From positions 16,099,879 to 16,163,878 of the forward strand of contig NC_068340.1 of assembly GCF_014633365.1 (NCBI RefSeq): a stretch of 64,000 bases of DNA, read 5' to 3'. A program made the position numbers and the translations under genes. The stretch is from Diospyros lotus. Its lineage: Eukaryota > Streptophyta > Magnoliopsida > Ericales > Ebenaceae. Shown one piece after another: positions 1 to 10,553 of this stretch (position 1 is the stretch's first letter; every line of letters begins with the position of its first letter). The notes beneath the pieces are model-generated. The model saw only the letters and a list, made by a program, of their open reading frames with translations, made no database searches and had not been told where the DNA came from.

Positions 1-505
1 GGAAGCTTCCTTCGAAGGGAAGTTAGAGAATGAGGGCTTTGGAAGGAAGCTGGGGAAGTAGGCTTCAGATGGACCCTTCCCGCCTCCTTCGGAAAGAGGT
101 TTCAGAAGGGACTTTTCTCGAGTGACACGTGTCTCTCAGGATAAGTGACACGTTTCCACTTGTGACGATCCTCGATGCTCGAGCTCTATAAAAGCCCAGC
201 TATAGTTCTTAAGGGGATCTAAACATCGGTATACCATTTCCACTTTTCTTCATAAATTTAGCCTACTTTCCATTCCACACAATTATTTTCCTTTCATTAC
301 TGACTTAAGCATCGGAGGGTCTTTGTGGGAGAAAAATCCTGCGAGCCTTCTAACCCTTGTTAGTTATTCATAGTCCCTCCGAAAGTGTTGCACCAGTTCC
401 TTCGGAAAGACCTTTGTGAGCAAGTACCAGTTGTCTCTAGAGATCGTTAGCATCTGTAGACATCCCACTTCTAAAAATTCTAATTGTTGTATTTTGGCAA
501 CAACA
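1..505 (+). repeat. 3' portion of the 5' LTR of the Tat element
   Basis: The block precedes a PBS and ends in ggcaacaaca (CA end). It holds a TATA box at 187-193 and short repeats around CCTTCGGAAAG (near 92, 375 and 397). The TG start is not in the window. The downstream sequence at 300-430 looks like the R/U5 leader of Tat elements. Confidence 0.75.
187..193 (+). promoter_or_regulatory. TATA box of the Tat LTR
   Basis: The sequence ctctaTAAAAgccc lies about 315 bp before the LTR end, a normal place for the Pol II core promoter of a plant LTR. Transcription would start roughly 30 bp downstream. Confidence 0.5.
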
Positions 506-525
506 ATTTGACACTGTTTGTGGGA
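506..525 (+). other. Primer binding site (Tat type, degenerate)
   Basis: The sequence atttgacactgtttgtggga follows the LTR end directly. It matches the Tat-type PBS TTGGCGCCGTCTGTGGGA with the central GCGCC decayed to ACAC, which fits methylcytosine deamination. Confidence 0.6.
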
Positions 526-556
526 AACTGCAACAAAAAGCCAATCTTAACACAAG

Positions 557-2256
557 ATGCTGAGAGGGACAAGATCAACTGGCTTGGCAAACCTACCTAA
601 CCTTACCCGAAGAAGATCTCGTACTAGTTCAGGAGACCCTAACCAGGTGCACCCTACGGTACCTGGACTCTTGGAAGATCACCTAGACAATGAGGTGCGC
701 ACGGGAAACATTCCAATGCTTGAAGGAAATCAGACTACCGAATTAGGAGGTATAGAGCATTCAGAACAAGGGGAGGTACACACCGTTGGATTGGGGAGAC
801 AAGTGGCAAGGTAAGGAAGGCAAGCCCCACCCATAATACCAGCGAATCAAGAATAATACTCCCTGAAGCAGTCCTCAATTCCAAGAAGGAGCCCTGCGAT
901 GACTTTAGTACCTCCAGGACCCTCTGGGGTAGCTCCACTCACGGTCCCACTATCGGATTATGAATAGGTATAGAAGAATCTTGAGGAGATAAAGCACCAA
1001 AATGATGAGTTCAGGATGAATAATGAAGAGAGCACGAGAAGACTATAAGGGATTACTTCTTTTTTGCATGAATTGATGCTAGATATCCATATTCCCCACA
1101 TGGGACAAACAAGTACAGGAGGAGAACACTAGAGATCCCAAGATAACCCTCTGGGGCCCCACGATGAGGGGTAAGGATTGAGACTCCTAAGCTTAATGAC
1201 TAAGTCTCGGAAATGGTGAACTCGAGGGAGGATTGTGACAAGAGGCCAGGGAAAACCCCTATGTATGAAGAGGCAACAGAAAACACCCACTCAAGAGCTC
1301 TTTGCGTCTAGTCTCCTTGCAAGAATGAAGTGAAGAAAGAAACGCTTAAGGTATTTGACATCAAACGCCTCATAGAGGAAATGCTGGAACAGAAGCAAGT
1401 TGTGATGACGCCAAGGGAAGCACCCACGAAGGGGTTTCCATTGTTCGAAGAACTCCAAAGATAGCCGGTGCAACCAAGGTTCAAGCTGTCATAGCTCTCA
1501 ATGTACTTAGGGAATAAGGACCCCAAGAAACACGTATAACACTTTGTGGCAATGACTGTGTTACATAGGTGGAATGAGGTCACTAGGTGTAGGGATTTCC
1601 CACTCTCCCAAGCGAGACAGGCTCAACAGTGGTTCACTGAATTACTAATAGGACATATCTGGTCATTTGAACAGATAAAGAAAGAATTCCTAGAGGCATT
1701 TTTTTGCCTACGTCTCGAAGAAGATGAGTGCTTGTACTTGATGAGCCAGCAACAGAGACTTAGTGAATCCTTGAAATAATATATCGAGTGGTTTAAAGCC
1801 AAAATGCAAGAGGTAAGGGACCTCCCAGTCAGGTTAGCTGCATCAGCCTTGCTTAACGGAACTACATACACCCCACTCAGAAGATCCCTAGCTTTTTTTA
1901 AGCCAGACTCAATGATTGAATTGTTTGCCCGAGCAAAATAGTTTATTATCCAAATGGAAATTTTAGAAGCATGGGAAGGAAAAAGAAGAGGAAGGCCAAA
2001 AGACGTTGGATCAGACAGAGCAATGAAGATACAGAGGAGAGAAGTGCCCCCAAAGATGCAATTACGGAGCTTCACCCCTCTCACTGAGCCAAGAGCTACT
2101 ATCATTTCTACCATCGTGCACACAGGGCTCATTAACTTTCCTTCACATTCCAGCCAACCTATGGGCAAGAACATGGATGCTTTTTACAAATTTCACGAGT
2201 CCTCTAGAGAACTCACTATAGAGCAGTGCTGGGAGTTATGTAACCAGATTGAATAG
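557..2256 (+). pseudogene. Degenerate gag of the Tat element
   Basis: The Tat capsid protein would form virus-like particles. An N-terminal start at 557 (MLRGTRSTG...) is followed by a basic, Pro-rich leader. The best-kept part is 1546-1779, where HRWNEVTRCRDFPLSQ, ARQAQQWF and FEQIKKEFLEAFF match the conserved core of plant gypsy gag (Retrotrans_gag type). The chain continues to about 2256 through several stops (1777, 1939 and 2254 among others). No single frame covers it. The short open frames on the other strand are shadows of this coding region. Confidence 0.7.
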
Positions 2257-2604
2257 CTGATCAAGGATGGGAAGCTTGGTCGATTTATACTGGATAAGCC
2301 AAAAAATCACTAGGGTAGGGGAGACGAATCCATAAGAGAAAATCAGATGAGGCCCCTTTGTGCTAAGAATGATATCCCAAGTATAAGGGAAAACTAACAA
2401 CCCTGGTATAGGGAAAGGGAAAGGAACAATCAAAGGAGAGAAGAAGTAGGACCAAGCTTGGGAGAAAGTGACAATGAGCCTGTTATGGAAAGGAAGGCAT
2501 AAGTGCACTAAGCGTTACACGTGGACTCGATGGCAAAAGTTTAAGAAGATAAAGATCCCATCATTTTCACACCTGAAGACTAAGAGGATGTGTTGCTCCC
2601 TCAT

Positions 2605-2960
2605 GATGACCCTTTGGTTATCTCCACTGTTATTGCCAAGCACCCCATCGAGAGAATACTAGTGGATAGCGGAATCTCTGTCAATCTATTATACTAGAAC
2701 TGCTTTGAGAAGATGGATATTACCCATAATCGACGAATCTCTATCAATCTGTTATGTTGGAACTGCTTTGAGAAGATGCATATTACCCATGATTGACTAA
2801 GGACAATCACTTCCCCCAAGTGATCAACCGACAAGTTAACTTCATGGTAGTTAAGACTTTCTCCCCTGCCTACAACGTGATCCTAGGAAGTTCCCTTATT
2901 AATGCTATGAGAGCCTTCATTTCCCTAGGGTATTTGCTGATGAAATTCCCTACGCCATAG
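2605..2960 (+). pseudogene. Degenerate aspartic protease of the Tat element
   Basis: The active-site motif reads ERILVDSGISVNLLY at about 2649-2693 (D-S-G in place of the common DTG/DSG). It is followed at about 2840-2950 by VKTFSPAYNVILGSSLINAMRAFIS, quoted here only by its key blocks (YNVILG and AMRAFIS), the conserved second half of Tat proteases. Stops interrupt it, and a 63-bp tandem duplication directly follows the active site. It is non-functional. Confidence 0.7.
2672..2797 (+). repeat. Two tandem copies of a 63-bp unit inside the protease
   Basis: Copy 1 is 2672-2734 and copy 2 is 2735-2797. They share gaatctct, aactgctttgagaagatg and atattaccca and differ by a few transitions. The unit is 21 codons, so it keeps frame. 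It lies just after the catalytic aspartate. Confidence 0.85.
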
Positions 2961-3106
2961 GGGGTGGGTCAGGTAAGAGGTAACTAGAAACAGGACAGGG
3001 TATACTATGTGAGCTTTACAAAAGGCACCAAGGGGAAGGAAAAAATAGTGACTAGAGAAACCTTAATGATTAGTGATCAGACTCTCGAAGTCACAAACCC
3101 CAGCAA

Positions 3107-3325
3107 GTGGAAACACTTGAAGCCATCCCTCTAATCCCAAGGGATGATAAAAGACAGATGCGTGTAGGCAACCAATTGGTGGGCCTAGAAAAAGAGGAGA
3201 TCATCAAATGCCTACGATCTTATGTTGATATATTTGCCTGGACACCAGCTGACATGCTAGGGATTAACCCAAAGATCATATCCCACCGACTAAATATCTG
3301 TCCAGAGGACCGGCCAGTCAAGTAG
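3107..3325 (+). pseudogene. N-terminal reverse transcriptase fragment of the Tat element
   Basis: The open stretch of 72 codons contains GLEKEEIIKCLRSYVDIFAW, the lead-in of Tat/Athila RT, and ends in RLNICPEDRPVK, which in intact elements continues into the RT palm. A Tekay LTR starts at 3335 and cuts it. No YXDD box is present. Codons 2960-3106 upstream are the protease-RT linker, also broken. Confidence 0.75.
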
Positions 3326-3334
3326 AAGAAAAGA

Positions 3335-4169
3335 TGTAATGACCCATCAGAGGCTTTAGTATTTATTTAGCATTGATTAATTTATTTCATTAATTTTCAG
3401 TTTAAGATATTGCGAGTTAATTACTTAATGTGGCAATTGAGATTTTATTTGAGAAAATAATATTTAAATAGCATTAGATTCTTATTAAATTGTGAGGATT
3501 GAATTAAGGACATGACAGTCTTTTAGAGGTTTGTTAATTAGAATTAAATTATTTAATTAAGAGTTATTATGTTGGAAGAATCCTTGCGAGAAGAGGGATT
3601 AAATTATAGTCTCCTAATTACTAAAGGAGTGTGAGTTATGGGATTTAGGGTTGTATTTCCTACTTATATATACATATATATAAGCCTTTAAACTATAGCA
3701 TAGAGTCACGCCGTGAAGAACAAAGAAAACAAATTGAAGAAGCCTAGAGTTCATCCAAGTTCCATCCGTTGGTCTTCATCGGTTGATTGATCAAATCAAA
3801 AGGCAAGTTCTTCTCCTTGTAAATCATTCTTACGGGAGCATGTGTAGCAATCAAACTCAACTTTTGTAGGATCTATATTGAATTGCAGATCAATTTTGTA
3901 GTGTGTGTACATGGAGCCACTCAAGACCCAAGATGTCTGCGAGTTGTCAGTTTATTAGTTAGCGTTTGATCAGTTTAGGTTTATTTTATATTCCAGTTTA
4001 GGGATTTTCCTTAGATGCAGTTTATGATTTCAGTTTTTGTTGACTCAAAGTTTCATTACAGTTAATTAACATATACAGTATTGGTATCAGAATTCAGTTT
4101 ATCAGTCAGTTTATTTTCTTTTTCCCGTAGCACCTCTTCTCGGGCAGATCTAGGAAAGGGGGTGTTACA
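3335..4169 (+). repeat. 5' LTR of Tekay copy 1 (internally deleted)
   Basis: It starts TGTAATGACCC and ends GGGTGTTACA. It is 835 bp against 2566 bp for the same family at 21407. The missing part corresponds to the minisatellite and middle of the longer LTR. The two LTRs rejoin at gtgtgtgtacatggagcc (about 3901; 23704 in the long copy). Confidence 0.85.
3675..3683 (+). promoter_or_regulatory. TATA box of Tekay copy 1 LTR
   Basis: TATATATAA sits in a tata-rich stretch about 340 bp after the LTR start, just before sequence shared with the leader of the other Tekay copy (tcacgccgtgaagaac). It is the probable Pol II start region. Confidence 0.45.
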
Positions 4170-4173
4170 TCAT

Positions 4174-4185
4174 TGGTATCAGAGC
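4174..4185 (+). other. PBS, tRNA-iMet type
   Basis: TGGTATCAGAGC is an exact complement to the 3' end of plant initiator tRNA-Met, four bases after the LTR end. It primes minus-strand DNA synthesis. Confidence 0.95.
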
Positions 4186-4306
4186 GATGTTTTGAGGAGT
4201 CTCCGGTACACACATAGGATGTTGGGTAGAGTTAGGACTTGTGTCCGTCAGTTAGATAAGTTAGCCCAATTTACAGTATTCTAACCCTAAGTGGTGATGC
4301 ATGAAG

Positions 4307-7300
4307 ATGAGTAATCAACGAGGATGACCCCGTACTCGCAGTCAGGCTACTTCTATGCTAGGCGAGGTTCCAGTTCCCACACCAAGGGAGTTGAGAAGTG
4401 ACTTGCGACAGGATATAGCCGAGATGCGAGGTATGTTGGCAAGATTGATGAGGGTAGTTGATACCCTAGTGACGAATCAGGCGAGGCAACCACAAGTGCA
4501 CCAAGAAGCAGGAGGCAGCGGAGGCGATCCGGTAGTTACTCCAACAGTTCCAATTGTAGAGACAAATACTGGAAGCCAATTACTAAAGGATTTCATGGCG
4601 TTCTGACCATCAGCATTTCATGGAGGTACAGATGCAACAGCGGCAGAGAATTGGATGCTATCGATAGAGAAGCATCTCCGATCTATTAGTTGTGCGGACG
4701 ACCGACGAGTTCGACTTAGCACATTCATGTTCAGAGGCGACGCCGAGAGATGGTGGGAGACTGCTCGCCAGAGGTTTGGTGATCGAGATCCCACATGGGT
4801 CGAGTTTCAACATGTGTTCAACGACGCTTATTGCCCAGCATGGGTCAAGGAGCAGAAAGTTTATGAGTTCGTTGAATTGGTGCAAGGTACTAACACAGTG
4901 GTTCAGTACGAGGCAGAGTTTACAGCACTATCACGACATGCTCCGGAGTTGGTGTCCACTGAAGCGAAGAAGGCCGCCAAATTCCAGAGAGGATTGCGTG
5001 CAAATATCCGACATGCTTTTGGAGGAGCTCTGAGCGTGGATTATGCCACGGTGGTCCAGCGAGCATATGCTATCGAGCGAGATCGCCATGAATGGAGAGC
5101 AACTCAAGCAGCCAAAAAGGGAGCAAATACATCTCAGGGTTCATCCCACAATAATAAGAAGAGGAAGTGGATAAGCGGACTAGGAAATAATACAGAAAAT
5201 AAACCACAGTGTAATCAGTGTGGGAAGAAGCATGGAGGACCATGTATGGCGGGACAAAATGTTTGTTTCAAGTGTGGTCAAGAAGGGCATAAGAAGAATA
5301 ATTGCCCAAGGAATCAAGCAGTGCTCCCAGCACCAGAGGTAACCTGTTTCAAATGTGGTCAAAAGGGACACAAAGCTAACAGGTGTACACAACTGCCCCA
5401 GAATAGAGGCCAGCAGGCGAATCAAAGGCCACCAGCAGCTAGAGGGCCAGGAGCGGCTCCCATACCAGCACTACCAGTAGCTCAGCATCCACCGCCTGTA
5501 GATAGACAGGTGCAAGGTAGAGTTTATCCCCTTACCACAGCCAAGGCAGAGCAGGGCGACGGAACCATCCAAGGTATTCTATCCCTATATGGTCATGATG
5601 TGCGTGCATTATTTGATACTGGTTCCACATATTCTTTTATTGTACTGCACACAATATGTTATGTTCCCCATTCCCGAATTTCTTTGCCATATCACTTGAT
5701 TGTGTCTACACCGGGAGATAAGATTATGATAGCTAGAGAAATGTTTGAGAATTGTGAGATCGAGGTCCATGATAAGAAGTTATTGGGGGATTTGGTAATT
5801 CTCAATGTTAAGGATTTTGATTTGATCCTTGGCATGGATTGGTTATCACGACATTATGCAAGAGTCGACTGTCGGCGGAAAATTATTGATTTCGAACTAC
5901 CCCAACAGCCTGTTCTTATTTATAGAGGAGTCAAGCCTATGTCTACAATTCCTATGATCTCGGTGATGAAAGTCGACAAACTGATACGTGACGGATGTGA
6001 AGCTTATCTAGCTTTTGTGACCACTGATGAAAGAAGCAAGAAGAAGTTATCCGAGGTACCACTAGTACGAGATTTCCAAGAAGTTTTCCCTGATGAGCTA
6101 CTGGGATTACCTCCTCGAAGAGGATCGGAGTTTACTATTAAGTTATTACCTGGTACACAACCTATTTCTAAGGCTCCATATCGAATGGCACCTAATGAGC
6201 TAAAAGAGTTAAAGGCCCAATTAGAAGAATTAATAGAAAAGGGTTTTATCCGACCCGGTTCATCCCCGTGGGGCGCACCAGTATTATTCGTGAGGAAGAA
6301 AGATGGATCTTTGAGATTATGTATTGACTATCATCAATTGAACCAGGTGACAGTGAAGAATAAGTATCCCTTACCTCGAGTGGATGACTTGTTAGATCAA
6401 TTGCGAGGAGCTAAGGTATTCTCGAAGATAGATTTGAGATCGAGATACCATCAGGTGCGAGTTAGAGATGAGGATATTCAGAAGACTGCTTTCAGGACTC
6501 GCTATGGACACTACGAGTTTGTGGTAATGCCATTTGGGTTGACGAATGCCCCAACTGTTTTCATGGATTTGATGAATCGAGTTTTGCGTGAGTACCTAGA
6601 TCAATTCATTATTGTCTTCATCGACGATATTCTAGTCTACTCACCTAATGTGGAGGAGCATACAGAGCATCTTACACTAGTATTGCGGAGGCTTCAAGAG
6701 GAGCAACTATATGCCAAATTCAGCAAGTGTAAGTTCTGGCTTACTTAGATTGGGTTTCTAGGCCATGTCATTTCTAGAGAAGGTATTTCAGTGGATCCAG
6801 ACAAGACTAAAGCAGTCATGGATTGGCCGAGACCTACGACAGTAACAGAGATACGTAGTTTTCTAGGTCTTGCAGGATATTATAGACGATTCATAGAGGG
6901 GTTTGCTCGTTTGTCTTCCCCTATGACTAAGCTAACAAGAAAAGGAGAGAAGTTCGAATGGAATGACACGTGTGAATGTGCCTTCCAAGAATTGAAGCTA
7001 AAGTTAACTACTGTACCAGTTTTAGCCATTCCGAGGAGTGGAGAGAAATACTCCATTTACAACGATGCATCCTATTCAGATTTGGGTTACGTATTGATGC
7101 AAGAGGGTCAAGTTAATGCTTATGCATCCAGACAATTGAAAAAACACGAAGTGAACTACCCCACTCATGATTTGGAGTTAGCAGCAGTAGTATTTGCACT
7201 GAAGATTTGGCGACACTATTTATATGGTGAGAAAGTTAAAATTTATACAGATCATAAGAGCCTACATTATCTTCTATCCCAGAAAGAATTGAATATGAGA

Positions 7301-7624
7301 CAAAGACGTTGGGTCGAGTTATTTAAAGACTTCGAATGTGAAATTCTATACCATCCAGGAAAGGCTAATGTTGTAGCCGATGCTTTGAGTCGGCGAGGAG
7401 CTTCTATGGCAACGATGATGGTTCAAGAATGGAGGTTATTGGAACAATTGAGTACTCTATCTATTTCAGCTCCAGAGGATAGTACAGTAATGAGTTGTGC
7501 TTATATGAGGGTGCAACCCAAGATATTTGATTTAATCAAGGACCAGCAATCAAAAGAAGATAAGTTAGCGCAGATTCTGGCAGATATCGAGAAATTTTCT
7601 CCTTTGGGATATACTCTACGGAGT
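4307..7624 (+). pseudogene. gag-pol of Tekay/Del copy 1, three nonsense mutations, cut after RNase H
   Basis: One reading frame runs from ATG 4307 to the break at 7624, stopped only at TGA 4325, TGA 4604 and TAG 6746. Domain order: gag capsid (about 4655-5110, with [11 protein letters not shown]); a basic CCHC region with [14 protein letters not shown] (about 5262-5305) and [14 protein letters not shown] (about 5346-5389) plus a variant [12 protein letters not shown]; an aspartic protease with FDTGST (5612-5629) and LILGMDWL; an RT (about 6170-6740) with [10 protein letters not shown] and the catalytic FIDD (6617-6628); and an RNase H (about 7030-7390) with [10 protein letters not shown] and [10 protein letters not shown]. 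The usual RT motif is KIDLRSGYHQ, so Gly is replaced by Arg. Integrase is missing. The three stops are each one C-to-T step from CGA or CAG. It cannot make a full polyprotein. Confidence 0.92.
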
Positions 7625-8194
7625 TGTAACACCCCAAATTTTCTTGAGCGTGTTATATCTTAGGATTTCGGGAATATAATTTTTTTTTTATATCACAATA
7701 GTTGTCATACATCACGCAATATCCCAAAAATCCAAATTTACACCTTCTTAGCTTAACAAACCCAATAATCGAATAGCTAAGACAGGTGTTAAAATCTTGA
7801 ATGCGGAAGCTAGATCGAACCTGATATGGTTCACAACCATAATACTTTATTTATCATAAAATTGTTCAAGACATCTACAAAATATATTACATGGACATCA
7901 TCAAGTGATAACCGAACATCTTAAACATATCCAAAATTACATAGGTTTGCACATAAACATAGATATGCTAAATATGCTATAGGCAGTAAAGTAAGCTTAT
8001 CCTTTAGCTACCTCATTTCCCTTAGAGCTGCTCGTCAAACCTGGAATGTTTGAATATTTCAGGGACATAGTCCAATTAGAAGATGAATCTTCTAGTGAGA
8101 AACTCCAAAAACAGTTTATATCGATGCATGACCAGTTATAAAATGTATGAGAAGACAACGAGAACTACTCCGAAGTGCCTCGTGAGCACGTTAG

Positions 8195-8377
8195 CCTCCT
8201 CCAACGAGAGCTTTCTCAATGGCGCACGCATAGCACCTCTCGGGAGGTCCCTAACCATATCACTTCGGCCCGACCTCATAGCACTCATGCAAGCACCGCA
8301 TTCGTTGTTCCTTAGGCTCACGGTCTTCCCCACGAGAGCTTTCTCGATGGCGCACGCATAGCGCCTCTCGAGGGATA
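8195..8377. repeat. Two direct copies of a ~45-bp GC-rich motif in LTR A
   Basis: The motif acgagagctttctc, atggcgcacgcatag, cacctctcg occurs at about 8201-8244 and again at about 8332-8375 with few changes. The spacing is about 130 bp, so an approximately 130-bp segment was duplicated inside the LTR. The inverted LTR A copy at the right window end contains one unit before the sequence stops. Confidence 0.7.
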
Positions 8378-9165
8378 TTCGACTTTTGCCCTCGGCCAAC
8401 AACAAATAGTTACAATAGTATGGCCACACGAATTTTATAAATGCAACAGTTAAAAAGCCAACAGCATATATTTTTCAGAAAAATATAGTTCATATATGCA
8501 GCATGATTTCACATAAGAGAATAACAAGAGTTTATATGTAAGAATTTCACGAAACACGTCTCATGCAATAGAAGTCTCTCATAAGAGAATAAAAATTAGG
8601 ATTTGGAGTATAGGAGTCTCACTTTGTTGGTTTATTTCTTCGACGGTATAATTTCACAGCAAACGGCATGGGTTTTTATAGAAAACATGTATTTTTGTAA
8701 ATCTAACCTTAAATATTTTTATATGGGGTTTAAGGGTATTAAATTAGGGGCATAATTGAAAATTTTCATGGAACAATCACCCCTCACGCGCCCTCACGCG
8801 CAGCTATTATTCGGCGCGTGTATCTCACGCGCTGCACAACAGTCTTGGACTGCTTCGCCTCCAGTTGGTATTTCGGCCATAACTTTCTCGTTTTAACTCC
8901 GATTCGACCCCCGTTTGAACCTACACGACCCTCTCTTCCCCCTCTATAGGATTATCAAAAAAAAATTGGACTTACCTAACTTTTTTACTGACTGATTTTG
9001 GCGAACTCCGGCGAAGACCCGCAACTCTGAAGAGGCTCGTTCTCCGCCGCTTTCTTCCCGCCTTCTTGCCGAACTCCCTTCCCTCTCTCTAGAGCAAGCT
9101 CCTCCTCTTAGAGTGCTTCACTCCTCAAACTTAGTTAGAATGATTTGAGAAGAACCCATGGTGCC

Positions 9166-9173
9166 TTTTTATA
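9166..9173 (-). promoter_or_regulatory. TATA box of LTR A (minus strand)
   Basis: The minus strand reads TATAAAAA, followed by ggcaccatgggttctt. The same box is at 63067-63074 in the plus-strand copy of LTR A. Confidence 0.5.
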
Positions 9174-10067
9174 GATTTCTCCAACCAATTATATTATGCC
9201 ACTTGTCAAAATCTTAGTCATGGACTCCAAAGACTCAAAGCCATAATTGAGTGGCTTTTGAAATCCAAAACTAGAATGAATTGAACTTTTGAAATCCAAG
9301 CTAAAACCCCAAACTTCTTTCAAATAACACTTTGGCCCTAATTTCAAGTCCTCAACTTTAATATTTTACCACATAAGCTCTTAATTTTATCCTTATTTCG
9401 TTTGGATAATTCACTAAATACAATTACACCCTCAAATATCAAATTTATCGAGATACTTAAAATCCCAAAATTAATAACTCAAAATTACTCAATATATATG
9501 ATTTTTCGGAAGCCCCTTACCATCATTCGGTCTTTTTAGGCTACAACTTAGCTTAACCAAAAATCATTTCTGATTTGATTTTTTTCAGCTTCATAAATCT
9601 CGCCTCGAGACGCTCATCAAAAATATACCTTTAACCTTAGATATCTAAGCTCTAGGGTACTCCCTACGACTGATTCGGTCACTCGTTACCAATTCAAACA
9701 TATTTTCGGTATTTTAAACTCACATAATTTCATGCCAAACAGAGGCCGGATGCGACCTCACGCGCCCCAGGAAGGATGGCCACGCGATGCCCCCTTCCTT
9801 GTTACGGATTTTGCAAGCTAAAATTAAAAATGCTATAACTTGCTCATTTTTGCTCCGATTCGCTCTTCGTTTGAACCTACAGACTCCTCTATTCATGCTC
9901 TACGACTCTACAGAAAGAAAATTGGCTTACCTTTTCGATTTTCCTTCTGTTTTCTTAGTTTTCCGACCAGATCTCCCTATCCTTTCTTCTTTGCTTTTCT
10001 TTTGATTTTTCTTGCACTTGCTTTCTTTCCTTCACCTTAGCTTCATGTGGCTTCTCCTCCTTCCCCT

Positions 10068-10074
10068 TATATAG
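10068..10074 (-). promoter_or_regulatory. TATA box of LTR family B
   Basis: The minus strand reads aggcTATATAAgggg. The same context is at 49753-49760 in the plus-strand LTR B (gcTATATAAAggg), which supports it as the conserved core promoter of this family. Confidence 0.55.
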
Positions 10075-10340
10075 CCTTCAAATTCCCAAATCCTCAAGAT
10101 TTCACTTGGCCTCCAAGTAACTCATTTTCCACCCTAGTAATCATCACAACTTTGAAATTTTTCCAATCTTCTCAAACAAGTTTCCACTTCTTCCAATCCT
10201 AGGCTTCCAACTACACTTCCAAGATAAGCTTTATCATCTTCTTCCCTTGCAAGCAAATCCTAGCCAATCCTAATCTTTCAAGTTTAGACTTTTAGGATAA
10301 AAATCAATCATTACAACCATTCTTCCTTTCCAAGCTAACC

Positions 10341-10497
10341 TTACAACTTCCAAGCTAAGCCATTCCAAGACTTTTAGGTAACATTCATTATTACAACTTC
10401 CAAGCTAAGCCTCCTTAAGGCTTTTGGTGTAAGATTAATCATTCATTATTACAACTTCCAAGCTAAGCCACCTTAAGACTTTTGGTGTAAGGTAATC
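10341..10497 (-). repeat. U3 tandem repeat of LTR B, three units of 50-58 bp
   Basis: Units start at 10341, 10391 and 10449, each with ttacaacttccaagctaagc followed by a variable ccttaagacttttggtgtaa. Such repeats in U3 are often enhancer-like. The plus-strand LTR B at 49048 has a comparable array built on ggcttg...gagaagccttga. Confidence 0.75.
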
Positions 10498-10516
10498 AAG
10501 TTCCGAGGTATTAAAT

Positions 10517-10553
10517 CCTTCCCCCCTTAAAAGAATTTCGTCCTCGAAATTTC
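10517..10553 (-). other. Polypurine tract with conserved palindromic lead-in
   Basis: The minus strand reads aatttcgaggacgaaatt, then cttttaaggggggaagg and the LTR start. The same order is found before the 3' LTR of the autonomous Tekay (29530-29566: aatttggaggaccaaatt, cttttaaggaggggagaaat). The PPT primes plus-strand DNA synthesis. Confidence 0.8.

Larger units (their letters stand above)
1..3334 (+). mobile_element. Ty3/gypsy Tat-lineage retrotransposon, 5' part only, degenerate
   Basis: The order LTR end, PBS, gag, aspartic protease and first residues of reverse transcriptase is seen on the plus strand. The stretch YVDIFAWTPADMLGI is the hallmark N-terminal RT lead-in of Tat/Athila gypsy elements, and the PBS is of the Tat type (...CTGTTTGTGGGAA, related to the common GCGCCGTCTGTGGGAA). 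Many stops and frameshifts make it a dead copy. It is cut at 3334 by the insertion of a Tekay element, and its left end lies outside the window. The rest of its pol and its 3' LTR are not present downstream, so the locus was rearranged after insertion. Confidence 0.85.
3335..7624 (+). mobile_element. Ty3/gypsy Tekay/Del chromovirus, copy 1, 3' truncated
   Basis: The element has a 5' LTR (TGTAAT...GTTACA), a tRNA-iMet PBS and a gag-pol frame. Its family is the same as the 21407-31960 element, since gag, RT and RNase H align along their length. It lacks integrase, chromodomain and 3' LTR because an LTR of another family (A) begins at 7625 inside the RNase H-integrase linker. The left flank is aaaga (expected 5-bp target duplication); its partner is not in the window. 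Confidence 0.9.
7625..9732 (-). repeat. LTR family A (Tekay-like), minus strand, right end lost
   Basis: The plus strand starts TGTAACACCCC, which on the minus strand is the LTR end ...GGGGTGTTACA. It interrupts Tekay copy 1; the left flank is ggagt. It aligns in reverse, almost end to end, with 62476-64000. Examples are the cgcacgcatagcgcctctcg block (8348-8367) and the leader with ctcacgcgccctcacgcg near 8784. The minus-strand TATA box (TATAAAAA) is at 9166-9173. The first roughly 20 bp of the LTR (minus sense) are replaced by LTR B sequence at about 9732. No internal region follows on either side, so it is a truncated or solo LTR. Confidence 0.8.
9733..10515 (-). repeat. 3' LTR of the LARD-like element (start present, end lost)
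   Basis: In the minus sense it starts TTTAATACC (decayed from TGTAATACC) after the polypurine tract. It contains a U3 tandem repeat, the TATA box TATATAA at 10074-10068 and the leader shared with the 5' LTR. It ends at about 9733 in gccaaacagaggcc, where LTR A begins. Confidence 0.75.

Noticed and set aside
4081..4284. 67-codon frame at the LTR end
   Set aside because: It runs across the LTR border and the PBS, so it is a chance frame.
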